The notes under the pieces are model-generated. The model was not told where the DNA came from. It did not search any database and saw only the letters and a program-made list of their open reading frames with translations. The translations under genes and the position numbers were made by a program. Below are positions 48,401 to 55,983 of a DNA stretch of 64,000 bases, piece after piece (positions within the stretch are counted from its first letter, which is position 1; the number at the start of each line of letters is the position of its first letter). The stretch comes from Reichenbachiella ulvae (lineage in GTDB: Bacteria > Bacteroidota > Bacteroidia > Cytophagales > Cyclobacteriaceae): assembly GCF_025833875.1 (NCBI RefSeq), contig NZ_JAOYOD010000001.1:2046001-2110000 (forward strand), in the 5' to 3' direction.

Positions 48401-48933
48401 GGAAAAGCTAAAACGGTAATGTCCTGATAGTCATATTCTGGTTTAGCATAGTTCTCGTCCATCGCTAGTTTCTGTGAAATAGAGGTACCTCCTTGAAAGT
48501 GATAAACTGTCTCCACAACTTCTCGCTGCGCCTCTTCGGCAGGCACCCATGGTCCTCCGGTCATCGACCAACCCGGGCAATTTTGCATGGTGAATTTTAA
48601 GCCCAGTCGCTCACACTCATCCGCCGTATGGCGAATCATGTCTTCCCATTCGGGCGAAAGGATTTTAATTTGCTCCACTTTAGGATAAGGCTGGCCTGAC
48701 TTATTGAACAAATGGATACCTTGTAGGCCGGCTTCTTTGATCGCCTCAAGATCAAGGGTAATTCCCTCCCTACTGATATTATTGCCCATGAAATGAAACC
48801 AGGTCTCTGGCCGGTATTCCATAGGTGGTTGGGCAAAGTCTGCGGCCAATTTGCTATTTCTTCCTTGTTCCTGTTGACAGCCAAGAAACAGAATGACAAA
48901 AAAGAGAAGAAGAAGTTTGTTATTATATATCAT
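45496..48933 (-). CDS. GH106 alpha-L-rhamnosidase lipoprotein
   Basis: The start is at 48933 (MIYNNKLLLLFFVILFLGC, lipobox Cys19), giving 1145 residues; an upstream in-frame ATG at 48987 lies inside the sulfatase gene. GH106 features are RPETWFHFMGNNISREGITL, LQGIHLFNKSGQPYPK, TMQNCPGWSMTGGPWV, DGLLIDSWESYTPTWS and KLAAEACTQVGVQWNEHPF. The last two carry the expected catalytic glutamates. A C-terminal beta-sandwich ends AITCNGQMVGTRWASPFSFD and VKITNTWRNQLL. It is the second GH106 in the array and differs strongly from 33866-37117, suggesting a different neighbouring residue or sulfation pattern. The ATGA overlap with the upstream sulfatase stop (48930-48933) indicates translational coupling. 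Confidence 0.93.
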   Translation of the reverse strand: MIYNNKLLLLFFVILFLGCQQEQGRNSKLAADFAQPPMEYRPETWFHFMGNNISREGITLDLEAIKEAGLQGIHLFNKSGQPYPKVEQIKILSPEWEDMIRHTADECERLGLKFTMQNCPGWSMTGGPWVPAEEAQREVVETVYHFQGGTSISQKLAMDENYAKPEYDYQDITVLAFPTTKGDNETPARPSKLSSNNSLVPWQRIINPEKQVEMIKRNLPEDWKPYSEIGIEPVKGEKTWVKVQFDQATTVRSLVFPPIRFMLPSTEYPVIDVIVKVQAKVENELVDIAELKIPNGNWNDRQYDVTLAIPETTSNEFKLTFLGSHVLNPGYIYLSPQPRLHNHEPKAFRALRSLQRDVKSTLGKESYVDRSSTIDISDKMDEAGILTWDSPAGKWTVVRFGHVNMRRTNKPAVPEATGWEASKMDKIAIENHLKKGMIGNLMREGGPIAGGKLDGLLIDSWESYTPTWSMHSEDMFREFKARRGYELKPFLPATMGYIVDSPEITTKFLRDLRHTMDELYVENFFTHFATVAHEMGAEVYTEGAGGEVLPIDPMRYYGVADIPMTEFWYPSAPSAQNEYAKPIFNAASATHLYNKPKLAAEACTQVGVQWNEHPFSVKDLIDYNFAKGVNHLVFHTFSHTPQLDVYPGSSFGGNIGFPLVRQQTWWSYMSDWTDYLTRNQYLLQQGEYVADVLWYYGDHFERPPFDLDYFPEGYRFDYLNAEILQNNLSVEEGKIKAKDAGSYRVIMLRDSRQLMLSTIQKLKELVVAGAVILGDKPVDSPSLMDDENDLEELKNISDQLWGEGDSGVKSVGKGRVYWGKSIEEVLKSEDIQKDVNTPAELDIHWIHRETAEEDIYFVSSRKDEPLKLSVGFRIQNAAPEIWDAFTGDRNEALVWDQKDYYTNVAITLAPKGSAIVVFPKNTQGVTNEKIERNGETILSAKEGWYRMETAKSIPEVALKDGAMVASKSGTYTFYKQTGREEIQFETKEKTIEGTWKLMFEEGWDTPNSTTVQSLASLTDFENETIRHYSGTTTYTNTFSLDQTEGTFTLDLGEIHNIAAITCNGQMVGTRWASPFSFDVSDYVKIGQNEIEVKITNTWRNQLLYDRQRADGEKKTWTTGFRPSPDAELDKSGLIGPVRINRSIRK

Positions 48934-50447
48934 TGGTTCAAGTTTTTCTTTGAATTGGTGGCAGCCATTGGCGATTGAACCATGCAACCGTCAGTATTAT
49001 CCCACCAGTTGATTGCTCTTCGTGACATATCAAATTCCAGTCCCCACTTTTCCATGTAATATTCTCGTGACTTAAACTCATCACCAATTTCAGCCAACTC
49101 AACTTTTAGCTTTTTGTCCAAATCCTCCTGAAGTTTCTTGTAATCTGGATTGTTAATCAGATTATCCATCTGAAAACGATCTCTGAGATTGTCAAATAGC
49201 AATGCTCCTCCTTCGAGCGTACTCACATAGGTATATTGCTTGGTGCGAATACCTCGGTATTCAGGATCGAAGTAATTGGCTCCAAAAGGTGCAGCGTTCA
49301 TCACTAGCGCTGTACGGTCTGTCTGGGGATTGGGATTTTGCATAAGCTCGGATAAATCATCTCCCTGTATGGACTCAGGAATTTCCAATTCAGAAAGTGA
49401 AAGCAAAGAAGGTAAAACATCAGGTGTAGTCAACGGAGCGTTCACTACTGCTCCTTCATTATTGTCAATCGATGGATATCTCACCAAAAACGGTACACGA
49501 ATCGATTCATCCCAAGCTAGTTGTTTCACAAATGGCTTGACTCCATGGGCTCCCATCATTTCACCATGGTCGGCAGAGAACACAATGATTGAGTTGTCCC
49601 AAAGTCCCAGCTCCTTGATTTTGGCTAACACTCCACCTATTGCCTCATCTGTGGCCGTGCCATGCGCATAGTACCCCTGTAGCTCTAGCCTAGTTCTCTC
49701 GTGAAGTTCGGGACGCACATTTGGCGGGATCGTAAGGCTATCTTTCGGATACATTTGTTTGTACTTCCTTGGAGCGCTTTCGTGTGGATAATGGGGCGTG
49801 CCTATGGCCAAAAACAACAAAAACGGGTCTGAGTCATTCGCGTGATTGGTCAGGTACTTTTTAACATCTTCGGTAATAGCGAATGGCGAATACCCTTCCC
49901 AGTATTTCATCTCCGGATCGTCATTGTCATAATAGGCCATCTTGTTGTAGGCGTGAGAACACTCCAACGCCTTCCAATAGTCAAACCCCTGTCTGCGTTC
50001 AGCCAAAACATTGTTTTGGCGGCCATGCCCATCAAGATGCCACTTGCCATAGTATGCTGTGTTATAGCCCGCCTCCTTATAAATCTCCGCCATTGTGAGC
50101 TCCTCAGAAGGCAGATAAATGTCATTGACGATCATCCCAGTTGTAGTTGGAAACCGACCCGTGAGCAGGGCAGCACGGTGCGGCGTACAAACGGGAGTAA
50201 CTGATACGGCATTGATGAAATTCACAGATTCTTGAGCGAATTTATCTAGATGAGGTGTTTTAATATCCGGGTTGCCAGCATAGCCCAAAGATGAAGTACG
50301 CCACTGATCCGTGAGAATATAAATGATGTTCGGTTTTTTTACCTTTTGCGTGCTCGAGCACTCCCCATGACCATCACCTTGCTGACATCCTAAAAAAAAG
50401 CAGACGCCAAGAATGGCGAACACCTGTCTCATTATATCCTTTTCCAT
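48930..50447 (-). CDS. S1 sulfatase lipoprotein with CTPHR active-site motif
   Basis: The start is chosen at 50447 (MEKDIMRQVFAILGVCFFLGC, lipobox Cys21), giving 505 residues; ATG at 50432 is also possible, and the ATG at 50474 would run into the RhaT gene end. The core begins KPNIIYILTDQWRTSSLGYA, with a single Asp47 in TDQWR where many sulfatases have DD. The active site is CTPHR (Cys87) followed by AALLTGRFP, a C-x-P-x-R variant with His in place of Ser. YYGKWHLDGHGRQ, GTPHYPHESAPRKYK and FSADHGEMMGAHGV are the other conserved segments. The downstream GH106 gene overlaps its stop by 4 bases, so sulfate removal and rhamnose removal are probably paired steps. Confidence 0.92.
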   Translation of the reverse strand: MEKDIMRQVFAILGVCFFLGCQQGDGHGECSSTQKVKKPNIIYILTDQWRTSSLGYAGNPDIKTPHLDKFAQESVNFINAVSVTPVCTPHRAALLTGRFPTTTGMIVNDIYLPSEELTMAEIYKEAGYNTAYYGKWHLDGHGRQNNVLAERRQGFDYWKALECSHAYNKMAYYDNDDPEMKYWEGYSPFAITEDVKKYLTNHANDSDPFLLFLAIGTPHYPHESAPRKYKQMYPKDSLTIPPNVRPELHERTRLELQGYYAHGTATDEAIGGVLAKIKELGLWDNSIIVFSADHGEMMGAHGVKPFVKQLAWDESIRVPFLVRYPSIDNNEGAVVNAPLTTPDVLPSLLSLSELEIPESIQGDDLSELMQNPNPQTDRTALVMNAAPFGANYFDPEYRGIRTKQYTYVSTLEGGALLFDNLRDRFQMDNLINNPDYKKLQEDLDKKLKVELAEIGDEFKSREYYMEKWGLEFDMSRRAINWWDNTDGCMVQSPMAATNSKKNLNQ

Positions 50448-50457
50448 ATTCCTATTT

Positions 50458-51510
50458 CTACATCGAATTCCCAATTCCTACCAACACCACAGACAACAGA
50501 ATCACCAAAATACCAGTGGTAATTGTCCACTTGGTTTTCCCATCAACGCCTTTCCATTCTTTCCGATAGATGCCCCACAGGTTGGCGGTCAAAATGATTG
50601 TGGACATGTGCAAGATCCATGAGCTGGCGCCATTGCCCAGCTTGCTTTCTCCCATCCCATAGAAAAAAAACTGCAGAAACCATATAGTCCCTGCCAGAGA
50701 TGAAAAGAGCAGATTGCGTGCAATTGGCGTTGATTTGTTGGTAAAATCCTGATATGATTTATTCTTAACACTTAGGATTGTAGTCCAGATTAGGTTGGTG
50801 ATCAGCCCACCCCAAAGGATCACCACGAAAGTCACGTTGTTCTGGTATAGTGGATTATGTCCGGCCTCCACTGCAGCATCCGCCATTGAATGACCGGCTT
50901 CAATACCAAAGTTGAAAAACGAACTCAATATTCCGGAAAGTATCGCTACAATGAGTCCTTTTACCAAATTGAACTCTGCCACCGACTTCTTCTTTTCTTC
51001 ATCGGACAATTCACCTTCTTTCATCATCCCTGCTTTGCCACAAATGGCGATTCCGACCAGGCAAACAAAAACACCCAGCAGTACCACTTGACCGCCAGAA
51101 TTGGCCAGCATATCCGTAAACGACTCTTTGCCCGCCGTAGGCACTATGTTGTAATAAATGGAAGGTACCAATGCTCCAAAAGCCGCACAAAAGCCAAGCA
51201 CCACCGAATTTCCTAATGACATACCTAGGTACCTTACTCCTAGACCAAAAGTCAATCCCCCGACTCCCCATAGCAAACCCATCATGAAGGTAAAGCCAAC
51301 AACTTCGCTGGCACTAGAGATAATGATATCCAGAAAATTAGGAACGGTGAGCCATGTAGCTATCGGCGGCACAATTAACCACGACATGATCCCACCCACG
51401 ATCCAAAAGCTCTCCCATGCCCAACCTTTCACTTTGTTGTAAGGCATGTAAAAGCTGCCCGCAGCAACACCACCTATTGAATGAAAAAGAACACCTAATA
51501 ATGCCTGCAT
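50458..51510 (-). CDS. rhaT: RhaT-type L-rhamnose/proton symporter
   Basis: The 350-residue inner-membrane protein is close in length to the E. coli transporter (about 344) and has about ten hydrophobic spans. Family traits include the start LLGVLFHSIGGVAAGSFYMP, the motif GLLWGVGGLTFGLGVRYLG, SLGNSVVLGFCAAFGALVPS, FNFGIEAGHSM and LAGTIWFLQFFFYGMGESKL. It would import the L-rhamnose released by the GH78 and GH106 enzymes. It sits 18 bases after the sugar isomerase and 10 bases before a sulfatase gene, joining uptake and intracellular metabolism to the extracellular degradation genes in one transcription unit. The last transmembrane span is followed by GIGNSM. Confidence 0.94.
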   Translation of the reverse strand: MQALLGVLFHSIGGVAAGSFYMPYNKVKGWAWESFWIVGGIMSWLIVPPIATWLTVPNFLDIIISSASEVVGFTFMMGLLWGVGGLTFGLGVRYLGMSLGNSVVLGFCAAFGALVPSIYYNIVPTAGKESFTDMLANSGGQVVLLGVFVCLVGIAICGKAGMMKEGELSDEEKKKSVAEFNLVKGLIVAILSGILSSFFNFGIEAGHSMADAAVEAGHNPLYQNNVTFVVILWGGLITNLIWTTILSVKNKSYQDFTNKSTPIARNLLFSSLAGTIWFLQFFFYGMGESKLGNGASSWILHMSTIILTANLWGIYRKEWKGVDGKTKWTITTGILVILLSVVLVGIGNSM

Positions 51511-51528
51511 TTTATATGATTCTATTCG

Positions 51529-52959
51529 TTAACATACTTTTTCCACTCGCATATCTAGTACTTTCCCCAACTTCTCGATCTTATGCGCAATATGCCCCAC
51601 GCCAATAGCACAATGATGCGATGGACCATGCTTAGACCATTCGTTCATAAACTGCTTTGCGCTAATAGAAAATTTATATCGACTATTCGTATTACCGATA
51701 TGCAAAACCGGCCCTTCTACAGAATCGGCCTCCGCTACCAATAAGAAAACATCATCTTTTCCTTCCACCACAGATAGCAGCGTTACAGGACCGTGTTTTA
51801 CGGTCATCTGAATGGATAGCCCTTTACCAGGCTTGCCATGATAAACAGGTAGCGGCACCAGATTGACCCGCCCTTCAGCAATGGCAAAATGTGCCGGCCC
51901 ATCATGCCCCAGCAAAACCACATCCTCCTTGAAATCCATCAGGTAGAATTCTGAAAATGAACCACCAGTACCAAACTCCGACATGATCTTCATGGCCTGT
52001 GCGTTCTTCACTTCACATTCTCCCGCAATCGGGATATTCTTACCAGTCAGTAGCGTATTTCCCGCAATTACTGAGGTGACAATGTTTTCGTATTCATTTC
52101 CTGATTCGCCTTCATAATAGTAGGCCATAGACCCCAATTGGTGCTCCTGAACCAATCGATCTAAGGCGATGGAAGTTCTTGCTGCTCGCTCTAGTTCGGC
52201 AGCCTCACACTCCTCTGCCACATCAAATGCCTCATGAAATTCTTTAATTTTTTGGACTACCTGCGCATCTGTGACTTCATCACGATACTTCTTGACTTCA
52301 CACATTTCGAGCAATTCCATGTGTGTTCCAAAAACAGCTGACTGACGAGTAACATCCGTATAAACGTCCAACATGCCATTGTAATAATGACCTAATATTC
52401 CGAGTCGATTGCTGCGCATCGATGCGGTGACTCTGGCCGCCTCAGTCCAAGCTTCAATTTCCGACCAGGCTTCTTCGTCTTGCAAGTAGCCGGTAACAAA
52501 ATCATATTGTATCCCCGACCGATTAAACACTGAAGCGATCTCTGGAACAGAACAGGCTTGACAGTTTTCCAACCAAGCTCCTGTCATAGTACCTCGATCT
52601 CCCAATCGATTGAACGCTTCATAGTCCAATTGGTCAGTAGGCTGTAGATTTAGAATAACGATAGGTACCTTTACTTTTTGTGCAACAGGTAACACGGTGG
52701 AAGACAAAGCATACGTCGACACATAGAGAAAGACAATTTCGACATCCGAAATTTTAAGTAGATCAGCTGCCTCTCGAGCTTTTTGTGGATTATCTACCAT
52801 ACCAGCATTTACTACCTCCACTCCATAGTTGGTAATTCTTTGGTTTATTTGAGACTGATAGCCTTTTAGATTCTCCAGTAACCCATCAAACTGGGGCCAA
52901 TAGGTGTCCAACCCAATACCAAAAAGACCTACTTTTACAGTATTTGATTTATCTTTCAT
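51529..52959 (-). CDS. L-fucose/L-arabinose isomerase-family protein, candidate rhamnose-pathway isomerase
   Basis: The start is set at 52959 (MKDKSNTVKVGLFGIGLDTY), giving 476 residues; the longer frame to 53016 covers the divergent promoter. It matches the L-arabinose/L-fucose isomerase superfamily: an N-terminal Rossmann-like half (VEIVFLYVSTYALSSTVLP), a middle domain with LGILGHYYNGMLDVYTD, and a C-terminal half with probable metal/catalytic residues in YYYEGESGNEYENI, IPIAGECEVKNAQA, LLGHDGPAHF and the His-rich GPSHHCAIGVGHIAHK. No classical RhaA-type isomerase is present, so this protein may convert L-rhamnose to L-rhamnulose or act on another released sugar. It leads the minus-strand transcription unit with rhaT and is divergent from an AraC gene 86 bases away. 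Confidence 0.8.
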   Translation of the reverse strand: MKDKSNTVKVGLFGIGLDTYWPQFDGLLENLKGYQSQINQRITNYGVEVVNAGMVDNPQKAREAADLLKISDVEIVFLYVSTYALSSTVLPVAQKVKVPIVILNLQPTDQLDYEAFNRLGDRGTMTGAWLENCQACSVPEIASVFNRSGIQYDFVTGYLQDEEAWSEIEAWTEAARVTASMRSNRLGILGHYYNGMLDVYTDVTRQSAVFGTHMELLEMCEVKKYRDEVTDAQVVQKIKEFHEAFDVAEECEAAELERAARTSIALDRLVQEHQLGSMAYYYEGESGNEYENIVTSVIAGNTLLTGKNIPIAGECEVKNAQAMKIMSEFGTGGSFSEFYLMDFKEDVVLLGHDGPAHFAIAEGRVNLVPLPVYHGKPGKGLSIQMTVKHGPVTLLSVVEGKDDVFLLVAEADSVEGPVLHIGNTNSRYKFSISAKQFMNEWSKHGPSHHCAIGVGHIAHKIEKLGKVLDMRVEKVC

Positions 52960-53045
52960 TCTTTGCTTTTTTGAATTGAACAATTTACAAAGGACAAAAC
53001 GCCTATTTTTTAACAATTTGGCATTTCATTTATACTATTTGATTT
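52960..53045. promoter_or_regulatory. Divergent promoter region between isomerase and AraC genes
   Basis: These 86 AT-rich bases must contain promoters for both directions and probably the regulator's binding site. On the minus strand, ATTG and GTCCTTTG separated by 18 bases (about 53023 down to 52992) resemble the Bacteroidota -33/-7 pair. On the plus strand a TATTTG lies only a few bases before the AraC ATG, so that mRNA may have a very short leader. Both are weak matches by eye. Confidence 0.35.
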
Positions 53046-53930
53046 ATGGGTAATTTCTTCCAATATCCCACACATAGTCAGGAGGATTTGAAATGGGGGC
53101 TAATATTAAAAACCCTCGGACACACCGTTATCCCACCTGGCTCTTCATATCCTCCGCTAGAGCACCCAAAGAGCTATCAGTTTGACGCCCTCAAAACACG
53201 CAGTGTTAGCGAATATCAAATCGTCTATATTACCTCAGGCAAAGGTCTTTTTGAAGCAGAAAATGGGATCAAACATGGCGTGATGCCTGGTACAGTATTT
53301 TTATTGTTTCCTGGAGTCACCCACCGGTACTACCCCAATATCGAAACGGGATGGACAGAGTATTATATAGGGGTGGAAGGCGCCATTATGGACAATTTTC
53401 TCAATATTGGTTTCTTGTCGGTGAATCACCCCATTCTCCAGGTAGGCACTCGTGAAGGACTGCTCCGACATTACAAAGAAATTTTCCAACTAGCTAAAAA
53501 TGAGAAAAAAGGCTGGCAACAAGCGGCCTCAGGTGCCGTCATCCATTTGATTGGTGACTTAATGTATCTGATCAACAATCAAAATACGGATTCCAGTACC
53601 GAGCGAATTATTGAAAACATAAAGGCCCATATAAGCGAAAACCTGACAGAAAAAATCAATTGGGAAAAGATAAGTAAGAATAATGGAGTAAGCTATTCAA
53701 AGCTGCGAAAGTTGTTCAAATCATACATGGGTATGACTCTAAGTGAATACTTGATACAAGTGAGAATAACGGAAGCCAAATTGCTACTAGCCAAAAGTAA
53801 CGACCCCATTAAGCATATAGCTGTAGATACAGGATTCCAAAATGAATATTATTTTAATAGGATGTTCAAAAAAATGGTAGGGGTTGCTCCTGGTATGTTT
53901 CGATCCCAAATGATATTTAAGAACGACTGA
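53046..53930 (+). CDS. AraC-family transcriptional regulator, probable activator of the rhamnose/ulvan genes
   Basis: The 294-residue regulator has an N-terminal cupin-like sensor (about 35-140, YITSGKGLFEAENG, LFPGVTHRYYPNIETGWTE) and a C-terminal double helix-turn-helix (about 195-290, VDTGFQNEYYFNRMFKKMVG). It shares its layout and several motifs with the regulator at 2304-3182. Divergent placement beside the isomerase-rhaT operon is the usual arrangement for an activator that senses the sugar those genes handle. It is convergent with the enolase-superfamily gene, only 38 bases away, and no hairpin terminator is evident there. Inducer identity (rhamnose or an ulvan-derived sugar) is inferred. 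Confidence 0.93.
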   Translation: MGNFFQYPTHSQEDLKWGLILKTLGHTVIPPGSSYPPLEHPKSYQFDALKTRSVSEYQIVYITSGKGLFEAENGIKHGVMPGTVFLLFPGVTHRYYPNIETGWTEYYIGVEGAIMDNFLNIGFLSVNHPILQVGTREGLLRHYKEIFQLAKNEKKGWQQAASGAVIHLIGDLMYLINNQNTDSSTERIIENIKAHISENLTEKINWEKISKNNGVSYSKLRKLFKSYMGMTLSEYLIQVRITEAKLLLAKSNDPIKHIAVDTGFQNEYYFNRMFKKMVGVAPGMFRSQMIFKND

Positions 53931-53968
53931 TATCACCCCACTTCCTTTCTATTAGAATCATGTATGGG

Positions 53969-55192
53969 CTACACCTTGATGTACTTGGCACATATAGTTC
54001 TTAAGCGCTTTTCGTCCAGCTCCAACCCAAAGCCTGGTGCGGGATTCATTGCATAATAACCGTTCGAGTCTTTTCTTGTGGCGGAAGTGACAATGCAATT
54101 CATGTAGTCTTTCGAATCTTCCTCTTTCTCGATGGCCTCTACCCAAGACGCACCAGCACCAATGGCGATCTGCTGCCAGGCAGTACATGCAGGACCAGCC
54201 AAACTATCATCGCCGATCATTACTTTTGCTCCTAATTGCTGAACTTTGGCGGCCAGCAGGGCAGTATGACTAAAACTTCCCATGGTAGATGGATGAAGGT
54301 TAAAAATTCTGCCCATGTCTGGCGATATCGTCTCGATACCATGCCATGCAGGTCGCATTGGTTTGTCAGGAATTAGATCCAACTTCCCTACCATTTTTTG
54401 CAATTGTACCCATTGCTTTGTAGTCATCTCTGCCGGATCCTCGATGGCGTCTAACCCATTCGCACTGAACAGTTTCATCGTAGAAGCCAGTTCCTTTAGA
54501 GATGTCCATTTTTTGTACCCACTATTCACATCGGCTATTACGGTTGCCTTTTCACCCAAAACCTCTCGAATGATACGCAGCAGGCTAAGGTCAACTTCCT
54601 GATCACCATACATTTTGAACTTCATGTGATGACCCAAATTTTGCTCTAGACTTTTTTCGGTCTCCTCTCGCAGCTTCGATTCATCTTTATGCAAGATGCA
54701 GTAAAGTCCGGGAACTGGCTCGCGCTGGCTCAGTCCCAACAGTTCGACCACTGGTCTGCCTTGCAAGCGACCCGCTAAATCCAAAAGTCCCATATCCATC
54801 AGTTCCAGCTGTTTTAGCGAGGTAGATGAACCTTCTATCTGCTGGGATTTCAGACGATTTTGAGCCTCTGCCACTGTTAATCCTTTGAACTGCTCCACGT
54901 ATTTGACCCAAGAACTAAAGTCTTCATTCGGATTGTTTCTGGACGCTGGAATTTCGGACCAGCCGCACTGATCTCCGGCACTTATTTTAATAAAAAGATG
55001 CTGACGATTGAGCCAAGTGCCAAATGAAAAATAGCGCGGAATATTGATGTCGTACCTGTAGCATTCGATTTGGCTAATTTTAACCCCCAGATTTTTATTT
55101 TGACTAACGAAAGAAGACAACAATGGGTAGGTCATACTCATCATGCCTAATACTGATAGGTCTTTTATAAATTCTCTCCTTACCTTTTTCAT
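53969..55192 (-). CDS. Exported enolase-superfamily (mandelate racemase/muconate lactonizing type) protein
   Basis: Starting at 55192 (MKKVRREFIKDLSVLGMMSM; ATG at 55210 also possible), it has 407 residues and a twin-arginine-like leader (RREFIKD plus a hydrophobic segment). The enolase fold is visible: an N-terminal capping domain, then barrel residues KFK near 191-193 (KxK catalytic lysine), Asp221 in VIADVNSGYKKW, Glu251 in AIEDPAEM, Asp276 in LIPDKPMRPAW, and GDDSLAGPA near 327. These are the three metal ligands and acid/base positions of the muconate-cycloisomerase-like subgroup. Members dehydrate, racemise or epimerise sugar acids. Most are cytoplasmic, so export is notable. In this setting a sugar-acid dehydratase such as one for rhamnonate or uronates is conceivable; the sequence does not fix the substrate. 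Confidence 0.8.
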   Translation of the reverse strand: MKKVRREFIKDLSVLGMMSMTYPLLSSFVSQNKNLGVKISQIECYRYDINIPRYFSFGTWLNRQHLFIKISAGDQCGWSEIPASRNNPNEDFSSWVKYVEQFKGLTVAEAQNRLKSQQIEGSSTSLKQLELMDMGLLDLAGRLQGRPVVELLGLSQREPVPGLYCILHKDESKLREETEKSLEQNLGHHMKFKMYGDQEVDLSLLRIIREVLGEKATVIADVNSGYKKWTSLKELASTMKLFSANGLDAIEDPAEMTTKQWVQLQKMVGKLDLIPDKPMRPAWHGIETISPDMGRIFNLHPSTMGSFSHTALLAAKVQQLGAKVMIGDDSLAGPACTAWQQIAIGAGASWVEAIEKEEDSKDYMNCIVTSATRKDSNGYYAMNPAPGFGLELDEKRLRTICAKYIKV

Positions 55193-55285
55193 TGTTACTT
55201 GATTATCCATTCTGAGACAAGAAAATTTTATTCCTAGAATGATATATTGCTGAATGCTCCGCTAAATTTTCAGCATCATTTTCAT

Positions 55286-55951
55286 TCATCTTTCACCATT
55301 CATTAGGTCAATTTCTATGACTCCATTTGCACCCCGTACGCCCCAATGTGCGGCATCCGGTCCCAGTAGGACTTTTATGCTTTTGATCTGCATGGGCTGG
55401 ATCATCGATATATCATCGACGATGCTGCCATCCACCACGAGCAGTGCCTCTTGACTCATGCTAATCGAGTGTACGCCTTGATTAACCAGGTAGACGTTTT
55501 TGTCCTGACCAGATTCATCCATCCTAATCCCTGGATGCTCTCTACGCAACACCTCATAAATGGAACTCATTTCATAATACTCATAATTTGTATACCCCAC
55601 AGTTTCCAATCCTTTTTTCATATCAGCTGCAGAGATATGTCTATTCGACACAGCTTCCTCCTCGGCACCTGTCCAATCCTCGATGAGTAGGTTGACATTG
55701 ATATCAGCATTGTCGCGCTTTTTTATTCTTTTGTCCACAAACCCTGCAGCACTAAAGGTAAGTGCATCTTTTTTCTTGGTTTCTAGCACGAATTCTCCCC
55801 TTTCGTTAGTTAGCGTATTAGCGCCGGACTTGGCTTTTACCTCTACTCTGCGAAGAGGCACATCGCCAAACGCGGTTACCGTACCTCTAGTATGCTGTGC
55901 AGAAGAACAAACTGTGATGAGCCCCATTAGAAGGGTAAATATTAACTTCAT
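55286..55951 (-). CDS. Stand-alone carboxypeptidase-like plus TonB plug domain protein
   Basis: The 221-residue protein has a signal peptide (MKLIFTLLMGLITVCSSAQ). A CarboxypepD_reg-like domain follows (about 20-95: GTVTAFGDVPLRRVEVKAKS, TLTNERGEFVLETKKKDALT). The next domain, about 110-218, resembles a TonB-dependent receptor plug (ISMSQEALLVVDGSIVDDIS, QIKSIKVLLGPDAAHWGVRG, ANGVIEIDL). It stops there: no 22-strand barrel follows, and the next gene begins 32 bases downstream in its own frame with its own lipoprotein leader. It is thus not a simple truncation visible in the DNA. Such free plug proteins occur in Bacteroidota; a role as receptor partner, anti-sigma signalling piece or periplasmic chaperone is unproven. 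Confidence 0.82.
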   Translation of the reverse strand: MKLIFTLLMGLITVCSSAQHTRGTVTAFGDVPLRRVEVKAKSGANTLTNERGEFVLETKKKDALTFSAAGFVDKRIKKRDNADINVNLLIEDWTGAEEEAVSNRHISAADMKKGLETVGYTNYEYYEMSSIYEVLRREHPGIRMDESGQDKNVYLVNQGVHSISMSQEALLVVDGSIVDDISMIQPMQIKSIKVLLGPDAAHWGVRGANGVIEIDLMNGER

Positions 55952-55983
55952 ACTTGTTTATAAATTTTAAAGAGTGTAACGGA

